Assembly: GCF_030297675.1 (NCBI RefSeq)
Contig: NZ_AP028142.1
Coordinates: forward strand, 1,736,001-1,800,000
Direction: 5' to 3'
Length of the DNA: 64,000 bases
DNA from: Polynucleobacter sp. HIN11
GTDB taxonomy: Bacteria; Pseudomonadota; Gammaproteobacteria; Burkholderiales; Burkholderiaceae
The translations under genes were made by a program, and so were the position numbers. Each line of letters starts with the position of its first letter. Position 1 is the stretch's first letter. Under the pieces are notes generated by a model. That model saw only the letters and a list, made by a program, of their open reading frames with translations. It made no database searches and had not been told where the DNA came from. Of this stretch, positions 1-9,248 are shown in pieces.

Positions 1-367
1 GGGCAAGCTTATTTAAGGTTTCTTTAGAACATAGGGGTACATCGCCATACAACACGAGTGTGGGCAACGCAGGATTTAATTTTGGCAAAGCTTGCAATAG
101 TGCATGGCCCGTTCCTTTTTGCTCTTTTTGCAAAACGGTCTTGACCTTATTAAAGCGCTGATCAAAATCAGCTAAATGGCCTAAGAATGTTTGAACCTGT
201 TGTGCACCATGCCCAATCACAACAAGCGGCTGGGCCTTGGGCACAAGCGCTAATGCGGTTTCAAGCACATGCTGTAGTAACGGTTTTCCCGCTAGAGGCT
301 GCAATACCTTTGGCAAAGCGGATTTCATACGCTTGCCTTGCCCAGCAGCCAAGATGACGATATTCAT
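1..367 (-). CDS. glmU: Bifunctional N-acetylglucosamine-1-phosphate uridyltransferase GlmU, N-terminal part (cut by window edge)
   Basis: The minus-strand frame starting at the ATG whose complement is 365-367 stays open to the window edge and gives 122 codons. It begins MNIVILAAGQGKRM and continues with LPKVLQPLAGKPLLQHVLE, the nucleotide-binding signature of the GlmU uridyltransferase domain (L-A-A-G-x-G-x-R-M ... P-K-V-L). QKEQKGTGHALLQA and LVLYGDVPL follow, which are the uracil and Mg-binding segments. The enzyme makes UDP-GlcNAc in the cytoplasm for peptidoglycan and LPS. The C-terminal left-handed helix acetyltransferase domain would lie outside the window, so the bifunctional nature is inferred from the family. 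Fifty-one bases separate it from ttcA. Confidence 0.93.
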   Translation of the reverse strand, partial: MNIVILAAGQGKRMKSALPKVLQPLAGKPLLQHVLETALALVPKAQPLVVIGHGAQQVQTFLGHLADFDQRFNKVKTVLQKEQKGTGHALLQALPKLNPALPTLVLYGDVPLCSKETLNKLA

Positions 368-418
368 GGGATTAATTATAGGGCTTAGAAGCAAGCTAGT
401 GATGCAGATGGACGTACT

Positions 419-1330
419 TTAGTCTTTATGGATCCAGGTTAGCGATGACCAAGCGGGCTCTGTTGCGACACACACATCAATACCCTCATCGATTGCACGA
501 TCACCCTCATACGATTTAACGAAATGGGTCAAATCCGAGTGAATAGATAGATTCTGAAAATCAAAAGCGTCTTGGTCTAAAAGGTGAGATGGAACAATGT
601 GATGTAAGGAGCGAAACAGGTTTTCAATCCGACCAGGAAACTCCTTCTCCCACTCCCGTAGTAATTTTTTCATGGCAGCCCTTTGCAAATTGGGCTGACT
701 GCCACATAAATCACAAGGAATGATTGGAAACTGCATCGATTGTGCATAGCGCTCGATTAATTTTTCAGGAACATACGCTAAAGGCCGAATGACCAAATGA
801 CGTCCATCATCAGAGCGCAATTTAGGCGGCATTGCTTTTAACTTGCCTCCATAAAACATATTGAGTAGCAATGTTTCTAAGATGTCATCGCGGTGGTGAC
901 CTAATGCGATCTTAGTTGCCCCCAGCTCATCGGCAACTCGATACAAAATCCCACGACGTAAACGAGAACATAATCCGCAGGTTGTTTTCCCCTCAGGAAT
1001 CACCCGCTTCACAATGCTATAGGTATCTTGCTCTTCAATATGAAAAGGGATATTGAGTTCGCGTAAATAATTAGGTAGCGTGTCACTGGGAAAGTTAGGT
1101 TGTTTTTGATCTAAGTTCACAGCAACCAGATCAAATGAAATCGGCGCCCGCTCACGTAACTTCAATAAAATATCAAGTAAGGTATAGCTATCCTTACCGC
1201 CAGACAGACACACCATCACCTTATCACCATCGGCAATCATGCCAAAATCACCGATCGCTTGACCAACCAGGCGACATAGTTTTTTATCTAGCTTATTCTC
1301 TTCAAATGCTTGCTTACGAGGGTCTACCAT
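419..1330 (-). CDS. ttcA: tRNA 2-thiocytidine(32) synthetase TtcA
   Basis: A 303-residue protein of the TtcA family, which thiolates C32 in certain tRNAs using ATP and an iron-sulfur cluster in the cytoplasm. The PP-loop SGGKDS lies at residues 43-48. The cluster and catalytic cysteine pairs are C118/C121 (TTCGLCSRLRRG) and C206/C209 (PCDLCG), as expected for the family, and GHHRDDILET at about 144-153 is the second ATP-site segment. Length is normal. It lies 12 bases downstream of folB on the same strand and probably shares its transcript. No oddities seen. Confidence 0.95.
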   Translation of the reverse strand: MVDPRKQAFEENKLDKKLCRLVGQAIGDFGMIADGDKVMVCLSGGKDSYTLLDILLKLRERAPISFDLVAVNLDQKQPNFPSDTLPNYLRELNIPFHIEEQDTYSIVKRVIPEGKTTCGLCSRLRRGILYRVADELGATKIALGHHRDDILETLLLNMFYGGKLKAMPPKLRSDDGRHLVIRPLAYVPEKLIERYAQSMQFPIIPCDLCGSQPNLQRAAMKKLLREWEKEFPGRIENLFRSLHHIVPSHLLDQDAFDFQNLSIHSDLTHFVKSYEGDRAIDEGIDVCVATEPAWSSLTWIHKD

Positions 1331-1342
1331 CGGCGGCTCCCA

Positions 1343-1744
1343 TTAGTCAGATGCTTGCTTCATCTTAAAGACTTCAACACCAACCGCTTCACAATCCGGA
1401 TAGACATCGGGCTTTGCAGTACTAACTCGTACCGCCATCACATTTGGATGCTCAAGAATTGCTGCCACGATCTCATCGCAGAGGGTTTCTTGTAAATGAA
1501 TATGGCCGCGTTTAACGCGCTCTACGATGGTCTTTCGAATGAAATCATAATCAAGTACCTCTTCTAAAAGATCTTGCTTCGGGGTATTTAGTTCCAGGGG
1601 AACATAAATCTCGACATTGAAGATCACCCTCTGCTCAGCGCGCTTCTCAAAATCATGAACGCCAATATTGATATAAACCTCGTAGTCTTTCAAAAAGAGA
1701 CGTCGACAATGAATCAGGCTTGGATGAGATAGTAATGAGTGCAT
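1343..1744 (-). CDS. folB: Dihydroneopterin aldolase
   Basis: A 133-residue protein that fits dihydroneopterin aldolase, the folate-pathway enzyme that cleaves dihydroneopterin to 6-hydroxymethyl-dihydropterin and glycolaldehyde. The segment KDYEVYINIGVHDFEKRAEQ carries the conserved G-V-x-x-x-E-R-x-x-x-Q-type entrance of the fold. LDYDFIRKTI and LQETLCDEIVAAIL match the substrate-binding stretch and the conserved E in the middle of the family. About a dozen residues precede the usual start, so a later start is possible. It sits 8 bases after a pteridine-reductase-like SDR, which supports a pterin/folate role for both. Confidence 0.88.
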   Translation of the reverse strand: MHSLLSHPSLIHCRRLFLKDYEVYINIGVHDFEKRAEQRVIFNVEIYVPLELNTPKQDLLEEVLDYDFIRKTIVERVKRGHIHLQETLCDEIVAAILEHPNVMAVRVSTAKPDVYPDCEAVGVEVFKMKQASD

Positions 1745-1752
1745 AGAAGCTG

Positions 1753-2547
1753 TTATTTAATTTTGAACATCACATCCCGATCGGATGCAAGTAAATGTTG
1801 TCCGCCATCAACATATAGCGCAGTCCCCGTAATCGACTTAGCATTGGCTAAGAAAAATGCGGCGCTCGCAATATCCTGTGCGGTAGATGATTGCCCCAGC
1901 GGAGTAGCTTGGTGGGCTTTCTCAAACTCGGATTGATTTTGATCACCCGATGGCAAGGTAATCCCTGGGGCCAAACCAACAGAGCGCATATATGGGGCGA
2001 AATCGCGAGCCATCATTTCGGTAGCGGTTAATAAGGCACTTTTAGAAAGCGTATACGAAAAATAATCCGGATTTAAATTGATTAACTTTTGATCTAATAA
2101 TTGAATGGTTGCGGGAACAAAGTCTTTGCTGATTGGCTGAGTCTTAAGATGATGAAACATTGCTTGAGCCATCAGAATTGGGGCTGCAAGATTAATTTGT
2201 GCATGGCGCTCAATTAAGTCCGCAGTCACCAAATGATCGTCCTGGCTGGGTCGATCGTATTCGAAAATTGCAGCACTATTAATTAGACAATCAATTCTTG
2301 AAAATTGATTGATGCTTTTTTCGATCAAAGATTCGACTTCTGCTTGATGCGACAAATTTGCCTGCAGCGCAATCGCCTTCACTCCCAATCCATGAATCTC
2401 AGCAACCACGGCTTTTGCCTCTTGAGTAGATTGGCCATAATGAACAATGACATTCCAGCCTTCGCGAGCAAAATACAGGGCGATTTCTCGACCAAGGCGC
2501 TTGGCTGCGCCGGTGACCAAAACTGTCCGATCTGCCATTGTTTTCAT
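1753..2547 (-). CDS. Short-chain dehydrogenase/reductase, pteridine-reductase-like
   Basis: A 264-residue classical SDR. The cofactor motif VTGAAKRLGREIA near residues 10-22 has the T-G-x3-R-x-G form with a basic residue, typical of NADPH-dependent pteridine reductases (PTR1/FolM) rather than the plain T-G-x3-G-x-G. The catalytic Y-x-x-x-K is in FSYTLSKSALLTA, and NSAAIFEYD is the NAG-like motif with altered residues. C-terminal LYVDGGQHLL is usual for SDRs. The 8-base spacing to folB suggests a dihydropterin reductase role, but this is inferred from context. Two in-frame ATGs (2547 and 2538) are possible starts. Confidence 0.85.
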   Translation of the reverse strand: MKTMADRTVLVTGAAKRLGREIALYFAREGWNVIVHYGQSTQEAKAVVAEIHGLGVKAIALQANLSHQAEVESLIEKSINQFSRIDCLINSAAIFEYDRPSQDDHLVTADLIERHAQINLAAPILMAQAMFHHLKTQPISKDFVPATIQLLDQKLINLNPDYFSYTLSKSALLTATEMMARDFAPYMRSVGLAPGITLPSGDQNQSEFEKAHQATPLGQSSTAQDIASAAFFLANAKSITGTALYVDGGQHLLASDRDVMFKIK

Positions 2548-2582
2548 GTGCTGTAGAAAAAACTCACTTAGACTAGCGAGCT

Positions 2583-3761
2583 ATGGATATTAACCTGACA
2601 CGGGCGCAAGCGGAACATTTAGAGGCCATCCTAACCAAAATTTCCCAAGAAATTCAGGAAAAGGGTGGTTGGATCCCCTTTTCACGCTACATGGAGCTCG
2701 CCCTGTATCAGCCTAGCCTGGGTTACTACACCAGCGCCCTAGAAAAATTTGGACGCTCTGGTGATTTCATAACCGCTCCAGAAATCAGCCCATTTTTTGG
2801 CCAAACCATTGTTAATACGATTCTGCCCGTACTAGAAGGATTAAGAAAGCAGGGGCAACAGACCCGCATCATTGAAATCGGCGCGGGGACAGGGCAGCTT
2901 GCCAAGACGATCCTATTGGATCTGCACCGACGCGGCTTTAAGCTCGATGAATATCACATCATTGATGTGTCACCGAATTTAACTGAACGTCAACAAAAAT
3001 TACTGCTAGACACATGTCGCAGTCATGGGATTGAAACGCATTGTCAGTGGCATTCAGAGGTATTGCCTTCTTTTCATGGCGTCGTTCTGGCCAATGAAGT
3101 ACTCGATGCAATTCCCTGTGAACGTATTGTGTATCAAGACCATGCTTGGCACTATGCTGGGGTTGGGCTTGGAACAGAGCCTGATCAATTTCTTATATCT
3201 GTACCCGGAGAAAAACTAGAGGTCCAACCATTGATCAACTGCGCTAGCAATGGGTATATGACTGAAATCCACCCTCAGGCCGAGGCTTGGTTTGCAAAAG
3301 TGATTGATCGGCTCGATGAGGGTTTATTGCTGATAATTGACTACGGCTTTCACCAGCAGGAGTATTACCACCCCCAACGAAATACCGGCACACTCATGGC
3401 GCACTTCCATCATCAAGCGCTAAGCAATGTGCTAGCCTTACCCGGTATCTCGGATATCACCTGCCACATCAATTTCTCGAAGCTTTTGCATTCAATAGAG
3501 AACAAAGAAAATGTACAGTCATTTTTTTCTAGCCAAGCATCGTACTTGTTGGATGCTGGCATTACCGATTTAGTATTGCAGCAATCCGATCCAAGTGACC
3601 CTCAGCAGATGATCGCTATATCGAATGGAATACAGAAATTAATTTCAGAAGCTGAAATGGGAGAGCTCTTCAAAGTATTGGCTTTCGGTAAACACCTAAA
3701 AGCTCTTGATTTGGATCTCTATGCACTCCCCGGCTTTGGGGGCCGTAACCGAGTTTATTAA
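2583..3761 (+). CDS. MidA/NDUFAF7-type SAM-dependent methyltransferase (COG1565)
   Basis: A 392-residue protein of the DUF185/MidA family. GDFITAPEISPFFG at residues 60-73 is the family signature and IEIGAGTGQLA at about 97-107 is the SAM-binding motif I. ANEVLDAIPCERIVY is the conserved mid-protein motif. In mitochondria the homologue NDUFAF7 methylates an arginine in a complex I subunit; bacterial substrates are not established. The gene reads divergently from the SDR gene with 35 bases between starts. It overlaps the convergent cca gene by 4 bases at its stop. An NDUFA9-like gene lies just beyond cca, an interesting complex-I-flavoured neighbour. Confidence 0.88.
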   Translation: MDINLTRAQAEHLEAILTKISQEIQEKGGWIPFSRYMELALYQPSLGYYTSALEKFGRSGDFITAPEISPFFGQTIVNTILPVLEGLRKQGQQTRIIEIGAGTGQLAKTILLDLHRRGFKLDEYHIIDVSPNLTERQQKLLLDTCRSHGIETHCQWHSEVLPSFHGVVLANEVLDAIPCERIVYQDHAWHYAGVGLGTEPDQFLISVPGEKLEVQPLINCASNGYMTEIHPQAEAWFAKVIDRLDEGLLLIIDYGFHQQEYYHPQRNTGTLMAHFHHQALSNVLALPGISDITCHINFSKLLHSIENKENVQSFFSSQASYLLDAGITDLVLQQSDPSDPQQMIAISNGIQKLISEAEMGELFKVLAFGKHLKALDLDLYALPGFGGRNRVY

Positions 3762-4885
3762 GACAGCGCTTCTTGAATGGTGAAGAGGCGCACCCTCTCA
3801 AGCTCCGTATGAATTGCTTTACCTAACTCATTGACATCTGAGCGTTGGCTTACAGACTTCGCAATTTGTCCGGCATCAATACCTATCAATTTGCTAACCA
3901 GCTTTTGCCAAACTGCTATATCAATCCCTAGCACCTCAAAAAGACTAAGTAGTTCCATGATACGGTGAGGCTTTCTCCATAAGTCAGCCCGATTAAAAAA
4001 TGCCAGAATATCGATTGGAATTAATTTGGAGTGCACTGACTCAAAATCCGCCGCAATCTGGCAATATTCGGCAATCTCATTTGGCACCTTCGACCCACGA
4101 GCCCACTCCTGGATTTCGGCTGGAGGAATGGTTCTTAATAAACAGGCGATACGCTGATTTAGCTCGGGGCGCGCCGCGACAACTAAATGCATTGAATGCC
4201 AAATGCTCTTTTGAGCAGCTTCCTGATGCCACTGTTTCTCAAAGCTAGCTGGCAATACATCCGATAGGGCATTGCACTGATTAAGTGTTTCGATAAAGCG
4301 GAGTGGATCTGTTTCTTCCATGGCACGCGCTAGCTCTTGCCAGATGCGCTCCTTTGATAAGGTTTCTAACTCACGCGTGCGAACCATTCGCCCCATGAAA
4401 ACGAGTGTCTCGGGCGCGATATGAAAATCTAGAAAACGTGCTGCAAATCGGGCAACGCGTAATACCCTTAAAGGGTCCTCTAAAAAGGCATTTGAGACAT
4501 GTCGCAATATGCCCGCCCTCAGATCAACCTGACCGCCATAGGGATCAACGATCTCTCCGACCGGCTCACCGACATCATTGACTGCTTCGGCCATGGCATT
4601 GATGGTCAAGTCGCGCCGTTGCAGATCCTCCTCTAGGGTCACGCTTGGATCTGCATGAAAAGTAAAGCCCTGGTGACCCGGCGCTGTCTTGCGCTCCGTC
4701 CTAGCTAGTGCGTATTCTGCATTGGTGATGGGATGCAAAAATACTGGGAAATGACTCCCCACCGGCCGAAATCCTTTTTGCATCATTTCATCGGCAGTTC
4801 CGCCAACCACCACGTAATCGACATCATGAACCGCTCTTCCAAGCAAACGGTCCCGTACTGCCCCGCCGACTTGATAAATCTTCAA
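3758..4885 (-). CDS. cca: CCA-adding tRNA nucleotidyltransferase with degenerate HD domain
   Basis: A 375-residue class II CCA-adding enzyme, which adds or repairs the 3' CCA of tRNAs. GGAVRD is at residues 7-12, the metal-binding D-x-D is D21/D23 (VHDVDYVV) and the RRDLTINAMA motif is at 90-99. The C-terminal region aligns in outline with the E. coli HD phosphohydrolase domain (IWHSMHLVVAARPEL), but the usual H-D pair is replaced by CLLRTIPP. Phosphatase and phosphodiesterase side activities are therefore probably lost. Start overlaps the stop of the upstream NDUFA9-like gene by 4 bases, so it is translationally coupled. Confidence 0.93.
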   Translation of the reverse strand: MKIYQVGGAVRDRLLGRAVHDVDYVVVGGTADEMMQKGFRPVGSHFPVFLHPITNAEYALARTERKTAPGHQGFTFHADPSVTLEEDLQRRDLTINAMAEAVNDVGEPVGEIVDPYGGQVDLRAGILRHVSNAFLEDPLRVLRVARFAARFLDFHIAPETLVFMGRMVRTRELETLSKERIWQELARAMEETDPLRFIETLNQCNALSDVLPASFEKQWHQEAAQKSIWHSMHLVVAARPELNQRIACLLRTIPPAEIQEWARGSKVPNEIAEYCQIAADFESVHSKLIPIDILAFFNRADLWRKPHRIMELLSLFEVLGIDIAVWQKLVSKLIGIDAGQIAKSVSQRSDVNELGKAIHTELERVRLFTIQEALS

Positions 4886-5793
4886 GTCAGCAAACTCTCA
4901 ATACGCTGTTTGGCAATCCTAAACTCATCAACCAAAGCGTCTTTTCCACCCGCAGGCAATATATTGGGGATACTCATGGAGGCAATATTGTCACGGGACA
5001 TTAAAGTGGGGCCTGGGCCAAACTCAAATGCCAATGCCTGAAGGTATCCAACCCAATTTGGCAATGAAACAATGAGACGATCCTTACCCGCTTTGCGAGC
5101 CGCAAATTCAACCAATTGTTTCATCGTGAACACTTCAGGACCGACCAAATCATAGGTCTGATGAATGGTATTAGGGTGAGTTAATGCCATGACAAATGCA
5201 CTGGCAACATCGTTTACGCTTACCGGCTGAAACTTGGCATGTGAATATGCCAATGGAATCACTGGGAATACCTTCGCTAGATTAGCAAATGTATTAATGA
5301 ACTGATCATGCTCTCCAAAAATGACCGATGGTCTAAAAATGGTCCAATCTAAACCGCTGGCTAGCACCCGATTTTCACCGTCGCCCTTACTGCGTTGATA
5401 CATGGAAGGGCCATTCGAGTCGGCACCCAAAGCGCTCATGTGCAAATAGCGTCTGAGCTTTTTGGCTTTCATGGCCTCAATGATCATCTGAGGTAAATCC
5501 ACATGAGCTCTTTTAAAACCAGGGCCATATGGTTTTGCTACTTGATCTTGCAAGATACCAACTAGGTTGATAACCGCTCCGTGTGGCTTTACGTGTCCGC
5601 ACAATCGTTCAATAACCCCAGGCTGATTTACATCTGCTTCAACTAAGGTCACACTAGGTAATAGCCGTAGGTCTCGCATAGCGCTATAACGCCGCGATGG
5701 AATCAATACGGAGTAGCCTTTACTTTGCAGCTTCTGGCTAATTGCCTTGCCAACAAAGCCGCTCCCGCCAATTAATAAAATGTCATGTTTCAT
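4882..5793 (-). CDS. Complex I NDUFA9-like atypical SDR / NAD(P)-binding protein
   Basis: A 303-residue extended SDR-type protein. The N-terminal Rossmann motif is LIGGSGFVGKAISQKL (residues about 6-21), and the segment RYLHMSALGADSNGPSMYQRSKG resembles the NDUFA9 subfamily, where Y-x-x-x-K is often retained as Y-Q-R-S-K. RPSVIFGEHDQFINTFA is also typical of that family. In mitochondria NDUFA9 is an accessory complex I subunit; in betaproteobacteria the stand-alone homologue's role is not settled. The gene overlaps cca downstream and the lytic transglycosylase gene upstream by 4 bases each, making a three-gene coupled unit. Confidence 0.85.
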   Translation of the reverse strand: MKHDILLIGGSGFVGKAISQKLQSKGYSVLIPSRRYSAMRDLRLLPSVTLVEADVNQPGVIERLCGHVKPHGAVINLVGILQDQVAKPYGPGFKRAHVDLPQMIIEAMKAKKLRRYLHMSALGADSNGPSMYQRSKGDGENRVLASGLDWTIFRPSVIFGEHDQFINTFANLAKVFPVIPLAYSHAKFQPVSVNDVASAFVMALTHPNTIHQTYDLVGPEVFTMKQLVEFAARKAGKDRLIVSLPNWVGYLQALAFEFGPGPTLMSRDNIASMSIPNILPAGGKDALVDEFRIAKQRIESLLT

Positions 5794-7751
5794 GGTAGTT
5801 CACTCAATACGGCAGTTTTAGGAGCAATCACTCCCAGGCGTTGTTTCATGGGAGTGGTTTGTCCATCCATTAAAAGTGAATAGTAGCTCGCATTGGCGAG
5901 TACATTCTTCACATAAGTACGTGTCTCATTAAAGGGAATCGATTCCACAAAAATTGCTCCTTCAGTGGATTGGTTTAATCTCTCTCGCCACGATTTTGGC
6001 CGTGATGGGCCGGCATTGTAGGCGGCAGACGCCAATACCCAAGAGTCATCAAGGTCTTTTAAAACCATATTTAAGTAATGGCTTCCCAAGGTCAAATTTG
6101 TTTGCGTTTCTTTGAGACGTTCATTGGTATAGGAATTCATACCGATTTTCTTAGCAACATACTTGGCGGTATTGGGCATCACCTGCATCAAACCCGAAGC
6201 GCCCACTGATGATGAGGCGTTGGTAATGAACCGAGACTCTTGACGGATCAAACCATAAGCCCAGGCTAAGTTCAAGTCGATGTTTTTAGCAATTGGACTG
6301 AGTTGATCTTTAAAGGGCATTGGATAACGCAGGGCAAAATCATGCTCGCCTTTGGTACGATCGGCCGTATTGACCGTACGATCATATAAATGGATGCGTT
6401 TGGCATATTCTGCAGCGGCTAATAACTGGCGATCGCTCATGCCACGTAACTCCCAGTTCCATTCACGATTTCCTTCAAAGCGAAGATTCATGGCGTAAAA
6501 ACGCTCAGCCCGAGTAAACCCAGGGCGCTTACCCATCTCCTTAATTTCCCCGTCGCTAACTTTCACTTTGGGCGGAATCACAATAGGCTTACCCAACTCC
6601 TCGCGGGCTAACTGTCCATAAAAATTAAATTGGTCTTCCAGCAACTGAAACTGCACATTGGCTTTCTCGGGATCGCCCAACTCTTTTAATGATCTGCCGT
6701 ACCAATAAGTCCAAGCTGGATCGCGTTCGCGAACGACCGTATTCATGGATTCAATCGACTCGCGCACCAGCTGCCAATCGTGAGCCCGTAAAGCCGTACG
6801 AACTTTCCATTCCTGAGTTTCTGCGGATAGTAAAGAATTAAAGCCTAATTGCTGTTGACGCCGATAGGCATCGTATGCGTTGCGATCTAAGCGCTTTGCT
6901 AAAAATTGCCCAATCACACCCCATGCCATCGCTTGATCTTCTTTGCTATAGCGCAAGCTAGTTTGCAAGAAGTCACGATACGTTTTAGTTGAGTCTGCTC
7001 TTGCGCTACGCACTATGCTAGCAATCGGATCCTCTCCGCCGATGCGTCGCCCTGCGGTTTCAAAATTCATTTCAGCAGCAGCGCGACCAAGCGCTCTTGC
7101 CTGAGAGTTGGATAGGCCATTTGCCTGGACTAATGCAGGCACCAACTCTTGGCAAGCAGACCCAAACTGGCGAGGATCAACCATGATTTTGAGTGTATCT
7201 TGACCAACACGCTTTGCGTCCTCTTGCTTTATCAGCCGTGAATGAAGCGCATAACACTTCACATTCGTATCGTCATCCAAAACAAACTTTGGATACTCTC
7301 GATCAAATTGGGTCCAATCTTTTCGCTTGCCAAGAACTAGTAGCCAATCGTTACGCATGCGATCACCAATCGCAGTCCCCTCATAGGTTTTTAGAAAAGC
7401 CCCAACCTCTTCGTCGACCGAGGAATCTGCCCGCGCCTCATTTCCCCTATCAAACATTTGGGGTTTGATTCGAAAATACCTCACATAATCCGTATCCGGA
7501 TAGTTACTTAATTGCGCTGAGAGCTGTTGGGTTTTTGGTACATCATTACGCCGTGCAGCATCGCGTAGCTCAATAAATAATTTATCAGCTTCTGTGATCT
7601 CAAAAGGAGTTGGCTGACCTTGGGAAGATTTGTTGAGATTTGGCTTTTTAGCAAAGCCACTTTCCCAGCCTCCCAAGCAAAGTACTAGGATTGCAAAAAG
7701 AAGAAAATGCTTGATCGGAGGTTTTGGCATAAAAGCAAAATTTTGGGTCAT
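5790..7751 (-). CDS. slt: Soluble lytic murein transglycosylase (Slt70-like)
   Basis: A 653-residue exported transglycosylase that cleaves peptidoglycan to 1,6-anhydro-muropeptides in the periplasm. A signal peptide is visible (KPPIKHFLLFAILVLCLGG, cleavage probably near GFA-K at about 34-35), and Met8 is an alternative start. A long alpha-helical repeat region follows. The C-terminal lysozyme-like domain has the catalytic glutamate E505 in IRQESRF, then GASGLMQVMPNTA and AAYNAGPSRPKSW. The gene diverges from the 5-formyl-THF cyclo-ligase gene with about 20 bases between starts. Products could be taken up by the AmpG permease encoded at 16,323-17,648. Confidence 0.93.
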   Translation of the reverse strand: MTQNFAFMPKPPIKHFLLFAILVLCLGGWESGFAKKPNLNKSSQGQPTPFEITEADKLFIELRDAARRNDVPKTQQLSAQLSNYPDTDYVRYFRIKPQMFDRGNEARADSSVDEEVGAFLKTYEGTAIGDRMRNDWLLVLGKRKDWTQFDREYPKFVLDDDTNVKCYALHSRLIKQEDAKRVGQDTLKIMVDPRQFGSACQELVPALVQANGLSNSQARALGRAAAEMNFETAGRRIGGEDPIASIVRSARADSTKTYRDFLQTSLRYSKEDQAMAWGVIGQFLAKRLDRNAYDAYRRQQQLGFNSLLSAETQEWKVRTALRAHDWQLVRESIESMNTVVRERDPAWTYWYGRSLKELGDPEKANVQFQLLEDQFNFYGQLAREELGKPIVIPPKVKVSDGEIKEMGKRPGFTRAERFYAMNLRFEGNREWNWELRGMSDRQLLAAAEYAKRIHLYDRTVNTADRTKGEHDFALRYPMPFKDQLSPIAKNIDLNLAWAYGLIRQESRFITNASSSVGASGLMQVMPNTAKYVAKKIGMNSYTNERLKETQTNLTLGSHYLNMVLKDLDDSWVLASAAYNAGPSRPKSWRERLNQSTEGAIFVESIPFNETRTYVKNVLANASYYSLLMDGQTTPMKQRLGVIAPKTAVLSELP

Positions 7752-7771
7752 TTTGTTATTTTCACCCGATA

Positions 7772-8398
7772 ATGAGTGCTATGCATACCCCTATTCATCA
7801 AATTCGACAGGATCTTTTGAGGCGGCGCGCATCATTTGCTCAATCCCCCGAATTTGATCCTGCACATGCCCATTTTTTATCGTATTTCAGTCAATTTCTA
7901 CTTCAAGAAGCAGGGGCATATCAATCCATTGCATTTTGCTGGCCTTATCGTGACGAACTTGATCTACGCGAGCCCCTGCGTGAATGGCGATCCTCAAACC
8001 CGAATCGATACCTCCTATTACCCAAAGTTAGACCCGATCGGCAATTAAGCTTTTATACCTGGTCGGACTCTGACCCCCTGATTCTCAATACCTATGGGAT
8101 TGCGGAACCCGATCCGACTGCAAGCGGTGTGGAAAGTAAGACCCCCGACTGCATCCTGATTCCCTGTGTTGGGTGGCTCAATTATCAGAACCAATACTGG
8201 CGGCTTGGCTATGGAGGAGGTTATTTTGATCGTACCATTGCTTCTTTGAAGCAGGCGGGGCATCGATTCACAACGATTGGCATCGCATTTGACTGGCAGG
8301 CACTAGATCTTGATCGCTGGACCCCCGAGGTTCATGATCAGGCGCTTGATTTGGTGGTCACAAACTCTGGTATCTATCGAAGCTCGATTAAGTCTTAG
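7772..8398 (+). CDS. 5-formyltetrahydrofolate cyclo-ligase
   Basis: A 208-residue protein of the 5-FTHF cyclo-ligase family, which converts 5-formyl-THF to 5,10-methenyl-THF with ATP. The family signature GYGGGYFDR lies at residues 146-154. The N-terminal basic segment RQDLLRRRASFA and CWPYRDELDLREPL match the nucleotide and folate-binding region. Length is normal. A second ATG at codon 4 is an alternative start. The 3' end overlaps the convergent metF gene by 11 bases. Pairing with metF, which also acts on C1-folates, supports the call. Confidence 0.92.
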   Translation: MSAMHTPIHQIRQDLLRRRASFAQSPEFDPAHAHFLSYFSQFLLQEAGAYQSIAFCWPYRDELDLREPLREWRSSNPNRYLLLPKVRPDRQLSFYTWSDSDPLILNTYGIAEPDPTASGVESKTPDCILIPCVGWLNYQNQYWRLGYGGGYFDRTIASLKQAGHRFTTIGIAFDWQALDLDRWTPEVHDQALDLVVTNSGIYRSSIKS

Positions 8399-9230
8399 AT
8401 GCTTGGTCCAATTGTAGATTCTGAGCAATACGAATCACGGGCTCTGCTTGGTTTAGCGAGTAAAAATGTAGTCCAGGCACTCCAGCAACGATAAGTTGCT
8501 CGCACAATGCGCTCACCACATCCTCGCCAAAGGCTTTAATCGAAGCGCTGTCATCGCCGTATGCCAAAAGACGCAGACGAATCCAGCGCGGTATTTCTGC
8601 GCCGCATGCATCTGAAAAACGTAGCAATTGGGTACTACTGGTAATCGGCATAATGCCGGCAACCACAGGTACATCAACACCTAATTGATAAGCGTCATCT
8701 ACAAACCGAAAATACGCATCGCTGTTAAAAAAGTATTGGGTAATTGCTGAGTTAGCGCCCGCCTTAATTTTTTGGGCAAAGTAGGCGACATCCTTGCTGG
8801 GCGACTGCGCCTGCGGATGGGTCTCGGGATAAGCGGCTACCTCAATATGAAACCAGTCACCGGTCTCTTGGCGAATAAATTCCACTAACTGATTGGCATG
8901 CTGCAGCTCACCGTATTGCCCCATACCAGAAGGTAAATCACCACGTAAGGCCACAATTCGTTTGATACCCAACACCTTGTATTGTGCAAGAAGTTTCCCA
9001 ATTAATTCCTTAGAGCTACCCACACACGATAAATGAGGAGCTACCACCTCCCCCGCCCGATGAATTGCCTCAACGGTCTGCAAAGTTCCCGATTGAGTCG
9101 AACCACCCGCACCAAAAGTCACCGAATAAAAGGCGGGCTGCAGTGCCGCTGTGATTCGCTCTCGCGTTTGCAACAAGCGCGCCTCCCCCTCCGGGGTTTT
9201 GGGGGGGAAGAACTCGACGCTTAATTCCAT
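8388..9230 (-). CDS. metF: 5,10-methylenetetrahydrofolate reductase
   Basis: A 280-residue TIM-barrel flavoenzyme that reduces methylene-THF to methyl-THF for methionine synthesis. The start MELSVEFFPPKTPEGE carries the conserved catalytic glutamate (E6) and FFPPKT. SVTFGAGGST, KRIVALRGDLP and VAAYPETHPQA follow in the usual order and form the FAD and folate sites. VVAGIMPI is also conserved. It ends in an 11-base overlap with the convergent cyclo-ligase gene and lies 18 bases after ahcY, so ahcY-metF form a methyl-cycle operon likely controlled by the SAH riboswitch upstream of ahcY. Confidence 0.96.
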   Translation of the reverse strand: MELSVEFFPPKTPEGEARLLQTRERITAALQPAFYSVTFGAGGSTQSGTLQTVEAIHRAGEVVAPHLSCVGSSKELIGKLLAQYKVLGIKRIVALRGDLPSGMGQYGELQHANQLVEFIRQETGDWFHIEVAAYPETHPQAQSPSKDVAYFAQKIKAGANSAITQYFFNSDAYFRFVDDAYQLGVDVPVVAGIMPITSSTQLLRFSDACGAEIPRWIRLRLLAYGDDSASIKAFGEDVVSALCEQLIVAGVPGLHFYSLNQAEPVIRIAQNLQLDQASKT

Positions 9231-9248
9231 AGCAGACCCTTTAGCCTT

